DNA from: Croceicoccus sp. Ery15
GTDB lineage: Bacteria > Pseudomonadota > Alphaproteobacteria > Sphingomonadales > Sphingomonadaceae
Assembly (NCBI RefSeq): GCF_020985305.1
Contig: NZ_CP087588.1
Coordinates: forward strand, 3,161,501 to 3,225,500
Direction: 5' to 3'
DNA length: 64,000 nt
The stretch's first letter is position 1; every line of letters starts with the position of its first letter. The position numbers were made by a program, and so were the translations under genes. Below are positions 9,271 through 19,815 of this stretch, one piece after another. Under the pieces are notes generated by a model. The model worked only from the letters and a program-made list of their open reading frames with translations. It had not been told where the DNA came from and searched no databases.

Positions 9271-9739
9271 AGCCATCCATCGGGCGCGCGCATCCCGCAA
9301 GCGCCTGATCGCCCAAAGTAACCTGCGCCGTGAATGGGTAATTGCGGTCGCTCATCCCGTCCGAACAGGGCGCGACCGTCAGTTCGATGGCGAATGGCTG
9401 GTCCCCCATCATGCCCGACAGGCGGCGCATCTGGGTTTCAACCAGCTCCTCCTCGATCGCGATGGCGCTGCCTTCGCTGTGTTCCGGGGTCGAATAGCGC
9501 AGGGCGATGCCGCCATTGCCGGAACTGACCGTGTGCACCGCCCAGAACGGTTCGGTGCCCAGCGCGCGGAATTCGGCGGGAATATGCGATTCGCCGGTCG
9601 TCTGGCGGTGCAGCTTTTCCGCGGCTTGCTCCGGCGGGGCAGTGGCCTGTTCCTCGTCAGGCTGGGCGCAGGCAGCCAGTGACAGGGCAAGGGCCACGGC
9701 GCAAAACCGCATGTTCGGCAGGGGGGCTATCGCAGTCAT
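9269..9739 (-). CDS. Putative lipoprotein of the COG3650-like GTEPFW family
   Basis: About 156 residues with a lipoprotein signal ending in a LAAC lipobox, then a Glu/Ala/Pro-rich linker. The mature domain begins FRALGTEPFWAV and has later conserved Cys and DRNYPF segments. This pattern matches small periplasmic proteins often annotated as COG3650-like, some fused to META/HslJ domains. Function is unknown. Two in-frame ATGs are possible, 9739 and 9712; the second gives a tighter signal (MRFCAVALALSLAAC). Neither has a good ribosome site, and a TATAAT lies at 9749-9744, so translation may be nearly leaderless. Confidence 0.7.
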   Translation of the reverse strand: MTAIAPLPNMRFCAVALALSLAACAQPDEEQATAPPEQAAEKLHRQTTGESHIPAEFRALGTEPFWAVHTVSSGNGGIALRYSTPEHSEGSAIAIEEELVETQMRRLSGMMGDQPFAIELTVAPCSDGMSDRNYPFTAQVTLGDQALAGCARPMDG

Positions 9740-9813
9740 GCGTATTATATTAGCAGCGCCCCGCAACACAGGCGAGTGCCCCCATGGTGCGCGCCCAGCG
9801 ACAGAGGTGAATT

Positions 9814-10806
9814 GTGGCCGCAGGCTGGCAGATGCCGTCCGAATGGGCAAAGCAGGATTGGCTGTGGATCGGGTTTCCGCACGATCCGGTCGAATGGCCC
9901 GAAGTGCTGCCGCGCGCGCAGGAACAGATCGCTGCCTTTGCCAATGCGGTCGCCGAAAGCGGTCAGGACGTGCGCCTGCTGGTCCGCGATGCCGCGAACG
10001 AGGCGCGGGCGCGGCAATTGACCACCGCTGCCGTCACGCTGGAACGCCGGACATATGGCGATGTCTGGCTGCGTGATACCGGCCCGCTGGTGGTGCGCGG
10101 CGCGGATGGCGCGCGGCGGGCGATGCGGTTTGGCTTTAACGGCTGGGGCGGCAAGTTCGAGATGGAGGGCGACCAGACCATCGGCGCAGAAATCGCCGCC
10201 GATGCGGGGCTGGAGGTGCAGACCGCCGACTGGATATTGGAAGGCGGGGCCATCGACAATGATGGCACCGGCACCGTCGTCACCACCGAACAATGCCTGC
10301 TGAACCCCAACCGCAATCCGCAGCTGACCCGCAGCCAGATAGAGGCGCGGTTACAGCGCGATCTGGGCTTTACCCGCGTTGTCTGGCTGGGGCAGGGGCT
10401 GCTGAACGATCATACCGACGGCCATGTCGATAATCTGGCCCGTTTCGTGGGGCCGAACCGCATCGCGATCCCGCGCGCGACCATGGCCGACGATCCGAAT
10501 CGCGCGATCTATGACGATGCCCGCCAGCGCGCGGCAGAGGCGGGGCTGGATGTGATCGAAATGCCTTCACCCGGCCTGGTCAGCGCGGGCGAGTTTGCCG
10601 AACCGGCAAGCTATATGAACTTTACCATCACGACCCATCTGGTCGCGGTGCCGGTGTTCGGCACGCCGCAGGACGGTGCGGCGATCGAATTGCTGCAATC
10701 CCTGTTCCCCGACCGGCGCGTCGTCGGCCTGCCTGCCGATGCCGTGCTGGCAGGCGGGGGCGGATTCCATTGCGCCAGCCAGCAAATGCCTTCCGCGGCG
10801 GATTAA
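9814..10806 (+). CDS. aguA: Agmatine deiminase
   Basis: A 330-residue cytoplasmic enzyme of the peptidyl-arginine-deiminase-like (guanidino-modifying) fold. It would convert agmatine to N-carbamoylputrescine and ammonia in the arginine decarboxylase route to putrescine. Visible family features are WLRDTGP near 88, GWGGKF, the ILEGGAID turn, HTDGHVDN with the catalytic His, and the nucleophile Cys320 in GGGGFHCASQQMP close to the end. The GTG start is supported by AGAGGTGA a few bases upstream. The usual partner, N-carbamoylputrescine amidase (aguB), is not adjacent. The stop overlaps that of the convergent gene by about three bases. Confidence 0.93.
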   Translation: MAAGWQMPSEWAKQDWLWIGFPHDPVEWPEVLPRAQEQIAAFANAVAESGQDVRLLVRDAANEARARQLTTAAVTLERRTYGDVWLRDTGPLVVRGADGARRAMRFGFNGWGGKFEMEGDQTIGAEIAADAGLEVQTADWILEGGAIDNDGTGTVVTTEQCLLNPNRNPQLTRSQIEARLQRDLGFTRVVWLGQGLLNDHTDGHVDNLARFVGPNRIAIPRATMADDPNRAIYDDARQRAAEAGLDVIEMPSPGLVSAGEFAEPASYMNFTITTHLVAVPVFGTPQDGAAIELLQSLFPDRRVVGLPADAVLAGGGGFHCASQQMPSAAD

Positions 10807-11387
10807 TCGATTTCCCTTGCGTTCAGCCACGGGTTGTTCGCGCTCATCAGGTTCAGCCACGCCTTGGGCTTGCGCATCAGATCCTTGGGATAGCTGATCG
10901 TCAGCCCCACGATCTGCGCGATGGCGCCGACGAAATGGATGCAATTGCGGTTTTCAAGGTCGTATCCCTTGCCCGGCAGATTGGCCCATGTGTCGACTTC
11001 TTCGCGGATGCGCCAATAGGTCTTGTCGGGGATCACCACGCTGAAATGGCGATTGGTCGATTCGACATATTTGTCCTTCTCGACCATGATCTCGCTCTCC
11101 ACCGGACCGGACAGGATCGCGGGGGTGACGCGCTTGGCGGTAAAGCCGTAATTTTCGCGGATCTCCTCACCCGTCGCGTCCAGCGTGCCCGTCAGCACCA
11201 CGAATGTGTGCGGATAGCGGCCAAAGAACATCGAACCGTTGAAGCTTTGGAAATGGACCGTGACGCTGGCCCATGCAGGCAGGGCGAACAGCGCCGCTGC
11301 CAGCGCCAGCAGCGTGGCGATCAGGCGGTCAGTCCCCGGGCGGCGGGGGAAGCTGTGCAAGGGCTTCGGCGATTTGCTGGCTGGCAT
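10803..11387 (-). CDS. Secreted protein with permuted papain-like (NCxHFV) motif
   Basis: A 194-residue protein with a Sec-type signal around residues 21-40 (LLALAAALFALPAWA). The mature part has a His in YPHTFVVL (His60) and a Cys in YDLENRNCIHFVGAIAQ (Cys149). His before Cys, with the N-C-x-H-F context, is typical of circularly permuted papain-like (LRAT/NlpC-related) folds. A hydrolase or acyltransferase role is therefore possible but unproven. The ATG lies inside the end of the phytochrome gene (58-base overlap), and no Shine-Dalgarno sequence is seen, so translation may be coupled. It is the last gene of the light-sensing operon. Confidence 0.75.
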   Translation of the reverse strand: MPASKSPKPLHSFPRRPGTDRLIATLLALAAALFALPAWASVTVHFQSFNGSMFFGRYPHTFVVLTGTLDATGEEIRENYGFTAKRVTPAILSGPVESEIMVEKDKYVESTNRHFSVVIPDKTYWRIREEVDTWANLPGKGYDLENRNCIHFVGAIAQIVGLTISYPKDLMRKPKAWLNLMSANNPWLNAREID

Positions 11388-13887
11388 AGGGTTTCAATAT
11401 CACCGGTATATCTGCGAATTCGGCGGGTATCGTATCGTCGCCCCCATAGCCCGAGGCGAATACGAAGGGGATAGCGGCGTTCTTCAGCCGTGTCGCGGTG
11501 GGAAGCGAATTTTCCTTGCCCAGATTGAAGTCGAGCATCGCCAGTTCGATTCCGCCATCGTCCAGCGCCGCCGCAGCGGCGGCGTTGGTGGAGGCAAGCG
11601 TCACATCTGCCGCGCCCAGTTCGCGCAGCTTGTCCTCGGCATCCAGCGCGATCAATGCGCTATCCTCGACCAGCAGGACATGGCGGCCCTCGATCACCGA
11701 GCCCTCGTTTCTTGGCGCGGCCTTGCTTTCGATGCGCGCCTCGCTCCCCTCGACCACGCCGGCCACATGGCGGCCGGGCAGGGTGAATTGCGCCAGCAGG
11801 CCGGCGGTGCGGTATTCGACGCTGGCCGCGCCGCCCAGTTCGTGGGGAATCGAATCGTGGATGATCGTCGTGCCGAAACCGCGCCGCGTGGGGGCAGTCA
11901 CGGCGGGGCCGCCGCTTTCTTCCCAGCGGATCGCCAGATTGCGGTCGGCGTCCAGCGACCAGCCGACGGTCACCGTGCCCCCGTCGCTCAGCGCACCATA
12001 TTTGGCGGCATTGGTGACCAGCTCGTGCACCACCAGCGCCATGACGGTAAAGGCGGACGGGGTAATGGTGACATCGGGCCCTTCGACCACCAGACGCTGT
12101 TCCGCTCCGCTGAGATAGGCCGAAGCCTCGGTCGAGATCAGCTCTTTCAACCGGCCCGGGCCCCATTGCTCCGCCGTCAGCTGGTCATGCGCGCGGGCCA
12201 GCGACTGGACGCGGCTGTCGAGTGTGCCGACGAAATCCCTGACGCTCGCCGCCTCGCGGTTGGTCTGCCCGATCAGCGCGCGGATTAGCGCAAGGATATT
12301 GCGCACGCGGTGGTTCAGCTCCGCGATCAGCAATTTCTGCTGCTCGCCCGCGCGGCGGCGTTCCTCGCTCGCCGCTTCGGTCAGGCGCAGCACCACTTCC
12401 AAAAGGCTGGTCCGCAGCGCTTCGGCCACGCGGATTTCGGCTTCCTCGAACCTCTTCGCCTCTCCGCGCACAAGGTTCGACCATTCCTCGAAACTCTGGC
12501 GCGGGGTCAGGCGGGGGCCATTGGGGCCATATTCGATATTTTTCGCCTGATTGCCCGCCCAGCGGACCGAACGCAGCTGTTCGGCACGGAACAGCACCAC
12601 GTAATCGCGCGGACGGCGCGACACGGGGATGGCCAGCATGCCCGCCGCCTTATGCGCGAACTCCGCCGCGTCGGGCAGGATTTCGGCAATGCGCTGCGTG
12701 GTAAAGATCTGCCCGACCTCGCGCCGTTTCAATTCGCGCACGATCCGCTCGAACTCGTCCTGCGTGGGGGTCAGGCCCGACATCGATACCGAACCGTCGA
12801 TCACCACGCCTACCCCGTCGGCGGGAATCGCATCCAGCACGATATCGCCGATCCATTCGGCGTCGTTCAACCGCGCGGCATCCTGCGCGGCAGCGGCCAG
12901 CAGGCGGTCGGAAATCTTGCGGGCGCGATCCTCGTACTCGCCCGCTTCCTTGCGCAGCGCATTGCCCAGCAGCAGCGAGAACATCTGCCCGAACAGTTCG
13001 GCGGCGCTGCGTTCGGCAAAGCTGGGCAGGCGCGGCGAATAATGGTGGCATGCGAACAGGCCCCAGAACTTGCCGTCGACCACGATGGAAACCGATAGCG
13101 AGGCGCCCACGCCCATATTGCGCAAATATTCGATATGGATCGGAGACACCGCGCGGAACAGCGACATCGACAGGTCGAGCGGTTCGGCGCGCTCCACCGG
13201 CTCGACCGGACAGGGCGTGTCGGACACATCGGCGATGATGCGAAAGAAATTGCGCACGTAAAGCGCGCGGGCCTGTTGCGGAATGTCGCTGGCAGGGAAA
13301 TGCAGCCCTAGAAAGCTGTCGACGCCGGGCTCCAGCGCTTCCGCCACCACTTCGCCGCTGCCGTCGGGGTCGAAGCGATAGACCTTTACCCGGTCGAAAC
13401 CCGTCAGCATGCGCAATTGCCGCGCGCCTTCGCGCAGGATCGCGGACACCTGCTCGGTCGCGCCCAGCCGCGCGACCATGCCGCGCACCATCGACGACAC
13501 CTCGATCTCGTCACCCTTGGCGGGTTCGCATTCGATCACGATGCTGCGCCCCGACAGGTGCAGCGCGACATCGAATTTGGGCTTGTCTGCGATCAGGCGG
13601 ACAGAGAACATGCGTTCCACCGCGTCCTCTCCGCGCAGCGCGGACAGCCTTTCGCGCAGCAGGGTGATCGCCTGCGGCAGAAAGGTCGTGGCGGCCGACA
13701 TGCCGATCAGGCCGCGCGGCTCGATATCGAGAAAGGGCTGCGTATTGGCCGCGCGTTCGACCACCCAGTCGCCGTTCAGCGCCAGCAGAAAGCCGAAGGG
13801 CTGGATCGAGCCCGGAATATGGATCGGCTCGCGGTCGCAATTGGTCAGGTCGACCGCACCGCTGCCGCCCGTGTCCTGATAGTTCAA
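11329..13887 (-). CDS. Bacteriophytochrome HWE histidine kinase with C-terminal receiver domain
   Basis: An 852-residue red/far-red photoreceptor. The PAS domain has Cys17 in TNCDREPIHIPGSIQPFG, the biliverdin attachment position. The GAF domain has PASDIPQQAR (about 198-207). The PHY domain has its tongue motif PRQSF (462-466). An HWE kinase core follows, with ELNHRVRNIL (His526), N-box HELVTNAAKYGALS and a Trp-Glu pair. The receiver has acidic pair Glu741/Asp742, acceptor Asp786 and Lys832. The start is TTG: GGAGGA lies 6 bases upstream, and TTGA overlaps the stop of the heme oxygenase gene. Because the receiver is fused to the kinase, output may be intramolecular or via a phosphorelay. Confidence 0.93.
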   Translation of the reverse strand: MNYQDTGGSGAVDLTNCDREPIHIPGSIQPFGFLLALNGDWVVERAANTQPFLDIEPRGLIGMSAATTFLPQAITLLRERLSALRGEDAVERMFSVRLIADKPKFDVALHLSGRSIVIECEPAKGDEIEVSSMVRGMVARLGATEQVSAILREGARQLRMLTGFDRVKVYRFDPDGSGEVVAEALEPGVDSFLGLHFPASDIPQQARALYVRNFFRIIADVSDTPCPVEPVERAEPLDLSMSLFRAVSPIHIEYLRNMGVGASLSVSIVVDGKFWGLFACHHYSPRLPSFAERSAAELFGQMFSLLLGNALRKEAGEYEDRARKISDRLLAAAAQDAARLNDAEWIGDIVLDAIPADGVGVVIDGSVSMSGLTPTQDEFERIVRELKRREVGQIFTTQRIAEILPDAAEFAHKAAGMLAIPVSRRPRDYVVLFRAEQLRSVRWAGNQAKNIEYGPNGPRLTPRQSFEEWSNLVRGEAKRFEEAEIRVAEALRTSLLEVVLRLTEAASEERRRAGEQQKLLIAELNHRVRNILALIRALIGQTNREAASVRDFVGTLDSRVQSLARAHDQLTAEQWGPGRLKELISTEASAYLSGAEQRLVVEGPDVTITPSAFTVMALVVHELVTNAAKYGALSDGGTVTVGWSLDADRNLAIRWEESGGPAVTAPTRRGFGTTIIHDSIPHELGGAASVEYRTAGLLAQFTLPGRHVAGVVEGSEARIESKAAPRNEGSVIEGRHVLLVEDSALIALDAEDKLRELGAADVTLASTNAAAAAALDDGGIELAMLDFNLGKENSLPTATRLKNAAIPFVFASGYGGDDTIPAEFADIPVILKPYASQQIAEALAQLPPPPGD

Positions 13888-14471
13888 CGAAGATCCTCCG
13901 CAACAGCGGTCGCGGCGCGCCGGAACAGCTGGAAACATTCGATGGCGGCCGTTCCCGCCTCGTCCAGCCATTCGGGCGTGGCGGCACTGGCGGCTTCCTC
14001 GAAACCGGCGCAGAAATCCTGCCAGTCCGCGCTCATCGTGTCGGCAGGCGTCAGATAGGTCGCGGGCGCGTCATCGGGCACCGATTTCGCCAGCAGCCGC
14101 CCGCCCAGCTTCGATCCTTCCAGCACATATTGCGCGCCCCATACGCCCGCATCGCTCAGCTCTGCGGTGACCATCGGGGCGGGCAGCCATGCGCCAAGCG
14201 CAGCCAGATCGTCGGCCAGCAATGGCAGGCGGGGGGCGAAACCCTTCCACCCGCGGCCCGTTGCGGCCAGCTCGATTCCCGGCAGCGCGGCGGCATGGGC
14301 CGTCAGAAAAGCGCGGTAATGATCGGCACGCGACAGATCGTATCCGGCAAAGGCTGCCTCGGTCGCCTCGTGCTGCCGGCGCGTCTGTTCGCGCATCGCG
14401 AAGCGTGCGCCGGAGGCCGATCTGCCGCCTTGCGGCGCATGACCGGGTTCGGGGCGGAGGGCAGGGTTCAT
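13884..14471 (-). CDS. Heme oxygenase (biliverdin-producing, BphO type)
   Basis: A 195-residue protein. The proximal heme ligand is probably His34 in REQTRRQHEATEAAF. The distal region has GVWGAQYVLEGSKLGGRLLA, the characteristic bacterial heme oxygenase helix. It opens heme to biliverdin IX-alpha, carbon monoxide and iron, and so supplies the chromophore for the phytochrome encoded next. The start ATG overlaps the upstream stop (ATGA) and its own stop overlaps the phytochrome TTG (TTGA), so the three genes are translationally coupled. A weakly conserved N-terminal extension of about 20 residues precedes the domain. Confidence 0.9.
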   Translation of the reverse strand: MNPALRPEPGHAPQGGRSASGARFAMREQTRRQHEATEAAFAGYDLSRADHYRAFLTAHAAALPGIELAATGRGWKGFAPRLPLLADDLAALGAWLPAPMVTAELSDAGVWGAQYVLEGSKLGGRLLAKSVPDDAPATYLTPADTMSADWQDFCAGFEEAASAATPEWLDEAGTAAIECFQLFRRAATAVAEDLR

Positions 14472-14875
14472 GCAGAGAGGAGTTTCGATTCGATCCGCGA
14501 TACGGGCTGTCCGGTCAGCGTCTTGGCTTCTTCCGCGATCAGAATGTCTTGCAGCGCCTTGTGATAATGGCGGCGCATTTCGCCCAGCGACTTGGGATCG
14601 GCGACGATCGCCAGCCGTTCGATGGTCTTGTCCAGTGCCGCGCGGTTCAGCCATTCGGCGGCTGCGGCGGCATGGGCCAGCTCGTTCAGATCGGTGCTGC
14701 CGTGGCGCTGGCCGATATCGTCCTGATGGCGCACGCCCGCGCTGAAATTCTGACCGTCGAGTTCAGGGCTGGCGAATTCGCGCAGGGTGGGATCGTCGGG
14801 CGATCCGTCGTTCACCATCACCACGAAACGTTCTCCATCGACAATGGCCAGATGGGCTTTGTGAGGCAGTCGCAT
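14468..14875 (-). CDS. Host attachment family protein (PF10116-like)
   Basis: A 135-residue soluble protein. It opens with the strand pattern LPHKAHLAIVDGERFVVMVNDG, followed by a region rich in Asp and Gly, an ADPKSLGEMRRHYH segment and a C-terminal helix. This matches the family named after an Agrobacterium protein needed for attachment to plant cells; a biochemical activity is not established. GGGAGA lies 7 bases before the ATG. It leads the operon with heme oxygenase and phytochrome, so here it is more likely tied to light or stress signalling than to a host. Confidence 0.8.
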   Translation of the reverse strand: MRLPHKAHLAIVDGERFVVMVNDGSPDDPTLREFASPELDGQNFSAGVRHQDDIGQRHGSTDLNELAHAAAAAEWLNRAALDKTIERLAIVADPKSLGEMRRHYHKALQDILIAEEAKTLTGQPVSRIESKLLSA

Positions 14876-14912
14876 GGTGGAGTCTCCCGAAATGATTGCA
14901 CCTAGGCGCCTG

Positions 14913-14938
14913 TAACGGACGAGGGCGCGTTTTGTGCC
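14913..14938 (-). promoter_or_regulatory. Possible EcfG-type (general stress) promoter for the phytochrome operon
   Basis: On the minus strand, GGCAC (14938-14934) and CGTTA (14917-14913) are 16 bases apart. This is close to the alphaproteobacterial EcfG pattern GGAAC-N16-17-CGTT, with one mismatch in the -35. It lies about 40 bases before the host-attachment gene. Confidence 0.4.
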
Positions 14939-15010
14939 CCGCGCCGGTGATATGACGTTTCGGGATGTGGGGCAGTGTACAGCAAAGCTGAGCGTTGGAT
15001 ATAGCAACGC

Positions 15011-15043
15011 AAAAGAAAAGGGGCGCCCGCAAAGGGCGCCCCT
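15011..15043 (-). terminator. Rho-independent terminator of groES-groEL
   Basis: On the minus strand, a perfect 10-base stem AGGGGCGCCC / GGGCGCCCCT with a 5-base loop is followed by TTTCTTTT. It lies about 30 bases beyond the groEL stop. Confidence 0.9.
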
Positions 15044-15074
15044 CTCTTTGGTCCGATCGGGTCGGGAAACGGCC

Positions 15075-16754
<1,680 letters not shown>

Positions 16755-16772
16755 TCAGGAAACGCGAAACGC

Positions 16773-17060
16773 TCAGGCGATGATGCCGAGCAGGTCGCTT
16801 TCCTTCATGATGAGCAGGTCTTCGCCGTCGACCTTGACTTCGGTGCCGGACCACTTGCCGAACAGCACGCGATCGCCAGCCTTGACGTCGAGCGGGGTTA
16901 CCTTGCCGTCTTCGGCCTTGGCGCCTGAACCGACTGCCACGATCTCGCCCTCGCTGGGCTTTTCCTTGGCGCTGTCGGGGATGATGATGCCGCCGGCGGT
17001 CTTTTCCTCGGCTTCGATGCGACGGACCAATACGCGGTCGTGCAGCGGACGGAATGCCAT
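16773..17060 (-). CDS. groS: Co-chaperonin GroES (Hsp10)
   Basis: A 95-residue lid protein for GroEL. It begins [20 protein letters not shown], carries the mobile loop [18 protein letters not shown] and ends with [15 protein letters not shown]. The length is typical. GAAGAGG lies a few bases before the ATG. It is the first gene of groES-groEL and is transcribed from the promoter at 17169-17197, with the HrcA site in the 5' untranslated region. Confidence 0.98.
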   Translation of the reverse strand: MAFRPLHDRVLVRRIEAEEKTAGGIIIPDSAKEKPSEGEIVAVGSGAKAEDGKVTPLDVKAGDRVLFGKWSGTEVKVDGEDLLIMKESDLLGIIA

Positions 17061-17134
17061 GATGATGACCTCTTCCAGTTGATATGGCGGGCAGGGGATG
17101 TAAGAAGCCCCCGAACCGCTTGGGTTGATGTGCT

Positions 17135-17161
17135 TTGGCACTCTCTGCCTGAGAGTGCCAG
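17135..17161 (-). promoter_or_regulatory. CIRCE operator (HrcA site)
   Basis: TTGGCACTC-N9-GAGTGCCAG, the classic 9-9-9 CIRCE inverted repeat with two symmetric changes from TTAGCACTC. It lies just downstream of the -10 and about 75 bases upstream of groES, so HrcA would block initiation. hrcA itself is not in the window. Confidence 0.93.
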
Positions 17162-17168
17162 CGGCGCG

Positions 17169-17197
17169 GATATGGTCCGCCGTGACGGGGGCGTCAA
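17169..17197 (-). promoter_or_regulatory. Promoter of groES-groEL
   Basis: On the minus strand, TTGACG (17197-17192) and CATATC (17174-17169) are 17 bases apart. CIRCE begins 8 bases after the -10. Confidence 0.6.
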
Positions 17198-17242
17198 GAA
17201 TGGCGCGGCAGATTTTTTTGCGGTCTTTTCCCTGCAGCAAGG

Positions 17243-17273
17243 AAAAGGGGCGACTCCGCGTGGAAGCCGCCCC
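17243..17273 (-). terminator. Terminator downstream of the MATE gene
   Basis: On the minus strand, a GGGGCGGCTTCC / GGAGTCGCCCC stem is followed by TTTTCC, 26 bases after the MATE stop and just upstream of the groES promoter. Confidence 0.75.
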
Positions 17274-17298
17274 GTTGTTTACGCTGGCGCGATGACGT

Positions 17299-18717
17299 TT
17301 ATGTTGCGCTTGTCACGAGGCCGAGACGTTCGCGCCGGTGCCAGCGCCATCCCATCAGGACGCTGGTGACGAGCAGCCCCAGGGCAAGGCCCAGCCACAC
17401 GCCCTTGCCCGCAAGCGGGGTGTGAAAGCCGAGGCCCCATGCGGCGGCAAAGCCGAACACCCAATATCCGATCACTGCCATCACGAAAGGCACCCGCGTA
17501 TCGGCCAGCCCGCGCAGCAGTCCTGCCAGCACGGCTTGCGCGCCGTCGAACAGCTGGAACCCGGCTGCGATCAGCAGGAACGACATGGCCAGCGCCAGCA
17601 GGTCCGCATTCGCCGGATCGTCCACCGCGATATAGATCGACAGCAGCAGTTTGGGCGCGGCCAGCATCAGCGTAGCGAACACCACCGCCATGCCGCCCGT
17701 CAGCGCCAGCACGGCCAGCCCCGCGCGGTGGATGCCTTCGCGCGATCCGGCGCCGTTGTGGATGCCGACGCGGATCGTGGCCGCCTGCGAAATGCCGAAA
17801 GGCACCTGAAAGCACAGGGCTGCCAGTTGCAGCGCCACCGTATGCGCGGCCAGTTGCAACCCGCCCAGCGCGCCCGTCAGGAACGCTGCCGCGCCGAACA
17901 GCCCGCCTTCGGCCAGGGTGATGGCCGCGATGGGCAGGCCGATCTTCCAGATTTCGCCCAGCCGCTGCCAGTCGGGCCGCCACAGCCGCCCGAACAGATA
18001 ATGCCGCCGCATCCGCCGGTCGGACTGGATCACCGCGATATAGGCCGCGAGAACGGACAGGGCCGTAATCACGCTGGCGATGGCCGCGCCGCGCAGGCCC
18101 AGCGCGGGGGCGCCCAGATTGCCGAAGATCAGGATCCAGTTGCCGGTGGTATTGACCAGCAGGGCCAGCACGGTGATCCATGTCGCCACGACCGCGCGGT
18201 CCATCGTCGACACGAAAATGCGCAGCACGTTGGACGCGACGACGGGGATCGCCGCAAAAGACAGCACGAACAGATATTCGCCCGCCATGGCCGAAACCGT
18301 CGGGTCCTGCCCCGTCGCATGCATCAGCGGCTCTCCGCCAAGCGCCACGGTCATCACGAACAGGCCTGCGAACAGGCTCATCCAAAGGCCCATGCGGAAC
18401 GAGCGGCGCATTTCGCGCAGCGCATGGCGCCCGCGCCCCAGCGCCGTCGCGGCCATCGGGGCGACCGCGCCGATCAGCCCCAGTGCGCACCACAGCGACA
18501 GCCCGTAGACCGACGTGGCAAGCGTAATCGCCGCCAGCTGCTGCGTGCCCAGCTGCGCCACGAAGATCACGTCGATGGCATAGACCGCCATCTGCAGCAG
18601 GTTCGCCGCCGCCAGCGGGATTGCCAGCCTTGCGGTCGCGATAAATTCCTCGCGCATGGGCCGCGCGCCCGGTGCGGGCGGAGCGGTTTGCAGCGGCGCG
18701 GAGTGTAAGGTCGTCAT
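17299..18717 (-). CDS. MATE-family multidrug efflux transporter
   Basis: A 472-residue inner-membrane protein with about twelve predicted helices in two related halves, as in NorM-type exporters that extrude cationic drugs using Na+ or H+. Typical segments are [20 protein letters not shown] in the first helix, [18 protein letters not shown], and the second-half counterpart [42 protein letters not shown] lies late in the protein. Substrate is unknown. The ATG at 18717 is chosen over a TTG at 18744 because the conserved part begins well after it and GAGA precedes it. It is not linked functionally to the flanking chaperonin and ribosomal genes. Confidence 0.92.
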   Translation of the reverse strand: MTTLHSAPLQTAPPAPGARPMREEFIATARLAIPLAAANLLQMAVYAIDVIFVAQLGTQQLAAITLATSVYGLSLWCALGLIGAVAPMAATALGRGRHALREMRRSFRMGLWMSLFAGLFVMTVALGGEPLMHATGQDPTVSAMAGEYLFVLSFAAIPVVASNVLRIFVSTMDRAVVATWITVLALLVNTTGNWILIFGNLGAPALGLRGAAIASVITALSVLAAYIAVIQSDRRMRRHYLFGRLWRPDWQRLGEIWKIGLPIAAITLAEGGLFGAAAFLTGALGGLQLAAHTVALQLAALCFQVPFGISQAATIRVGIHNGAGSREGIHRAGLAVLALTGGMAVVFATLMLAAPKLLLSIYIAVDDPANADLLALAMSFLLIAAGFQLFDGAQAVLAGLLRGLADTRVPFVMAVIGYWVFGFAAAWGLGFHTPLAGKGVWLGLALGLLVTSVLMGWRWHRRERLGLVTSAT

Positions 18718-18742
18718 TACTATTCTCGAATCTCTATCGGGC

Positions 18743-18779
18743 AAAAAAATTGGGGCGGCGTCTTTGCGGACGCCGCCCC
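18743..18779 (-). terminator. Rho-independent terminator of rplJ-rplL
   Basis: On the minus strand, an 11-base perfect stem GGGGCGGCGTC / GACGCCGCCCC is followed by AATTTTTTT. It lies about 55 bases past the rplL stop. Confidence 0.93.
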
Positions 18780-18835
18780 AGAGAGCTTCGAAGAGTTTCG
18801 AGGCTGTGAAAGTGGACCGTTCGGTCCGGACTTTC

Positions 18836-19213
18836 TTACTTGAGCTCGACAGTACCGCCGGCTTCCTCGATCTTCTTCTTGATCTCTTCGGCTTCCGCCT
18901 TGTTCACGCCTTCCTTGACGGGCTTCGGCGCGCCTTCGACCAGAGCCTTCGCGTCGGCGAGGCCCAGACCGGTGATCGCACGGACTTCCTTGATCACCTG
19001 GATCTTCTTGCCGCCGTCGCCGGTCAGGATAACGTCGAATTCGTCCTTTTCTTCAGCAGCGGCGCCAGCGTCGCCACCACCGGCCGGTGCCGCAACGGCA
19101 ACGGCTGCTGCAGCCGAAACGCCCCATGCTTCTTCAAGCGCGGTTGCGAGTTCAGCGGCTTCGAGAACGGTCAGCTGCGACAGCTCTTCAACAATCTTCT
19201 GGATATCGGCCAT
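18836..19213 (-). CDS. rplL: 50S ribosomal protein L7/L12
   Basis: A 125-residue stalk protein. The N-terminal dimerisation domain starts [22 protein letters not shown], followed by an Ala/Gly-rich hinge of about 25 residues. The C-terminal domain contains [20 protein letters not shown] and ends [10 protein letters not shown]; it recruits translation factors. It follows rplJ by 86 bases in one operon that ends at the strong terminator 18743-18779. In most bacteria rpoB comes next on the same strand; here it does not. Confidence 0.98.
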   Translation of the reverse strand: MADIQKIVEELSQLTVLEAAELATALEEAWGVSAAAAVAVAAPAGGGDAGAAAEEKDEFDVILTGDGGKKIQVIKEVRAITGLGLADAKALVEGAPKPVKEGVNKAEAEEIKKKIEEAGGTVELK

Positions 19214-19299
19214 TTCAATTCACTCCATTTCGTGTCGGGCGCCGGTCAGTCAGGCGGCCCGTAAATCGATCAGAACATATGTCCCTGTGTCGGGGCGTC

Positions 19300-19815
19300 T
19301 TATGCAGCGTCCTTGGCTGCATAGGCGCCGAACACGCGGGCCAGCTTGGCTGCGGGAGCCGTCGACAGCTGGGCGATCTTCGTCGCCGGGGCGTTGACCA
19401 GCCCCACCAGCTTGGCACGCAGCTCGTCGAGCGACGGCATCGAGGCGAGAGCCTTGACCCCTTCGGCGTCGAGCAGCTGGCCACCCATGGAACCACCGAC
19501 GATTTCGAGCTTGTCGTTGCTCTTGGCGAAATCGATGGCAACCTTCGCAGCGGCCACCGGATCGACCGAAGTCGCGATCGCGGTGGGGCCGGTCAGGAAC
19601 TCTTCAAGACCCTTATAGGGGGTCTCTTCGAGGGCCCGCATGGCAAGACGGTTCTTCGCGACCTTGTAGGTGGCACCGGCGTCACGCATCTTCTGGCGCA
19701 GGTCAGTCGACTGGGCGACCGAAAGGCCGAGGTTGCGGGTGACGACCACCACGCCCACCTCGTTGAAGATGGCGTTCAGCTGTGCGACCGAATCGGCTTT
19801 CTGCGAACGATCCAT
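19300..19815 (-). CDS. rplJ: 50S ribosomal protein L10
   Basis: A 171-residue protein that anchors the L7/L12 dimers to 23S rRNA. It starts [20 protein letters not shown], includes the RNA-binding segment [13 protein letters not shown], and ends with Ala-rich helices for L12 binding. AAGGAG is 6 bases before the ATG at 19815. rplK and rplA, its usual upstream neighbours, are absent; a DUF202 gene is upstream instead. The 200-base leader contains a strong hairpin that may mediate L10 autoregulation. Confidence 0.97.
   Translation of the reverse strand: MDRSQKADSVAQLNAIFNEVGVVVVTRNLGLSVAQSTDLRQKMRDAGATYKVAKNRLAMRALEETPYKGLEEFLTGPTAIATSVDPVAAAKVAIDFAKSNDKLEIVGGSMGGQLLDAEGVKALASMPSLDELRAKLVGLVNAPATKIAQLSTAPAAKLARVFGAYAAKDAA

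Noticed and set aside
8875..9300. A 141-codon minus-strand frame upstream of cdc48
   Set aside because: Composition is atypical, it overlaps a promoter and a terminator, and no ribosome site or family match is visible.
14468..14875. Host-attachment protein as evidence of a pathogenicity or symbiosis island
   Set aside because: The family name comes from one plant-associated species; the gene is in a light-sensing operon with normal base composition.
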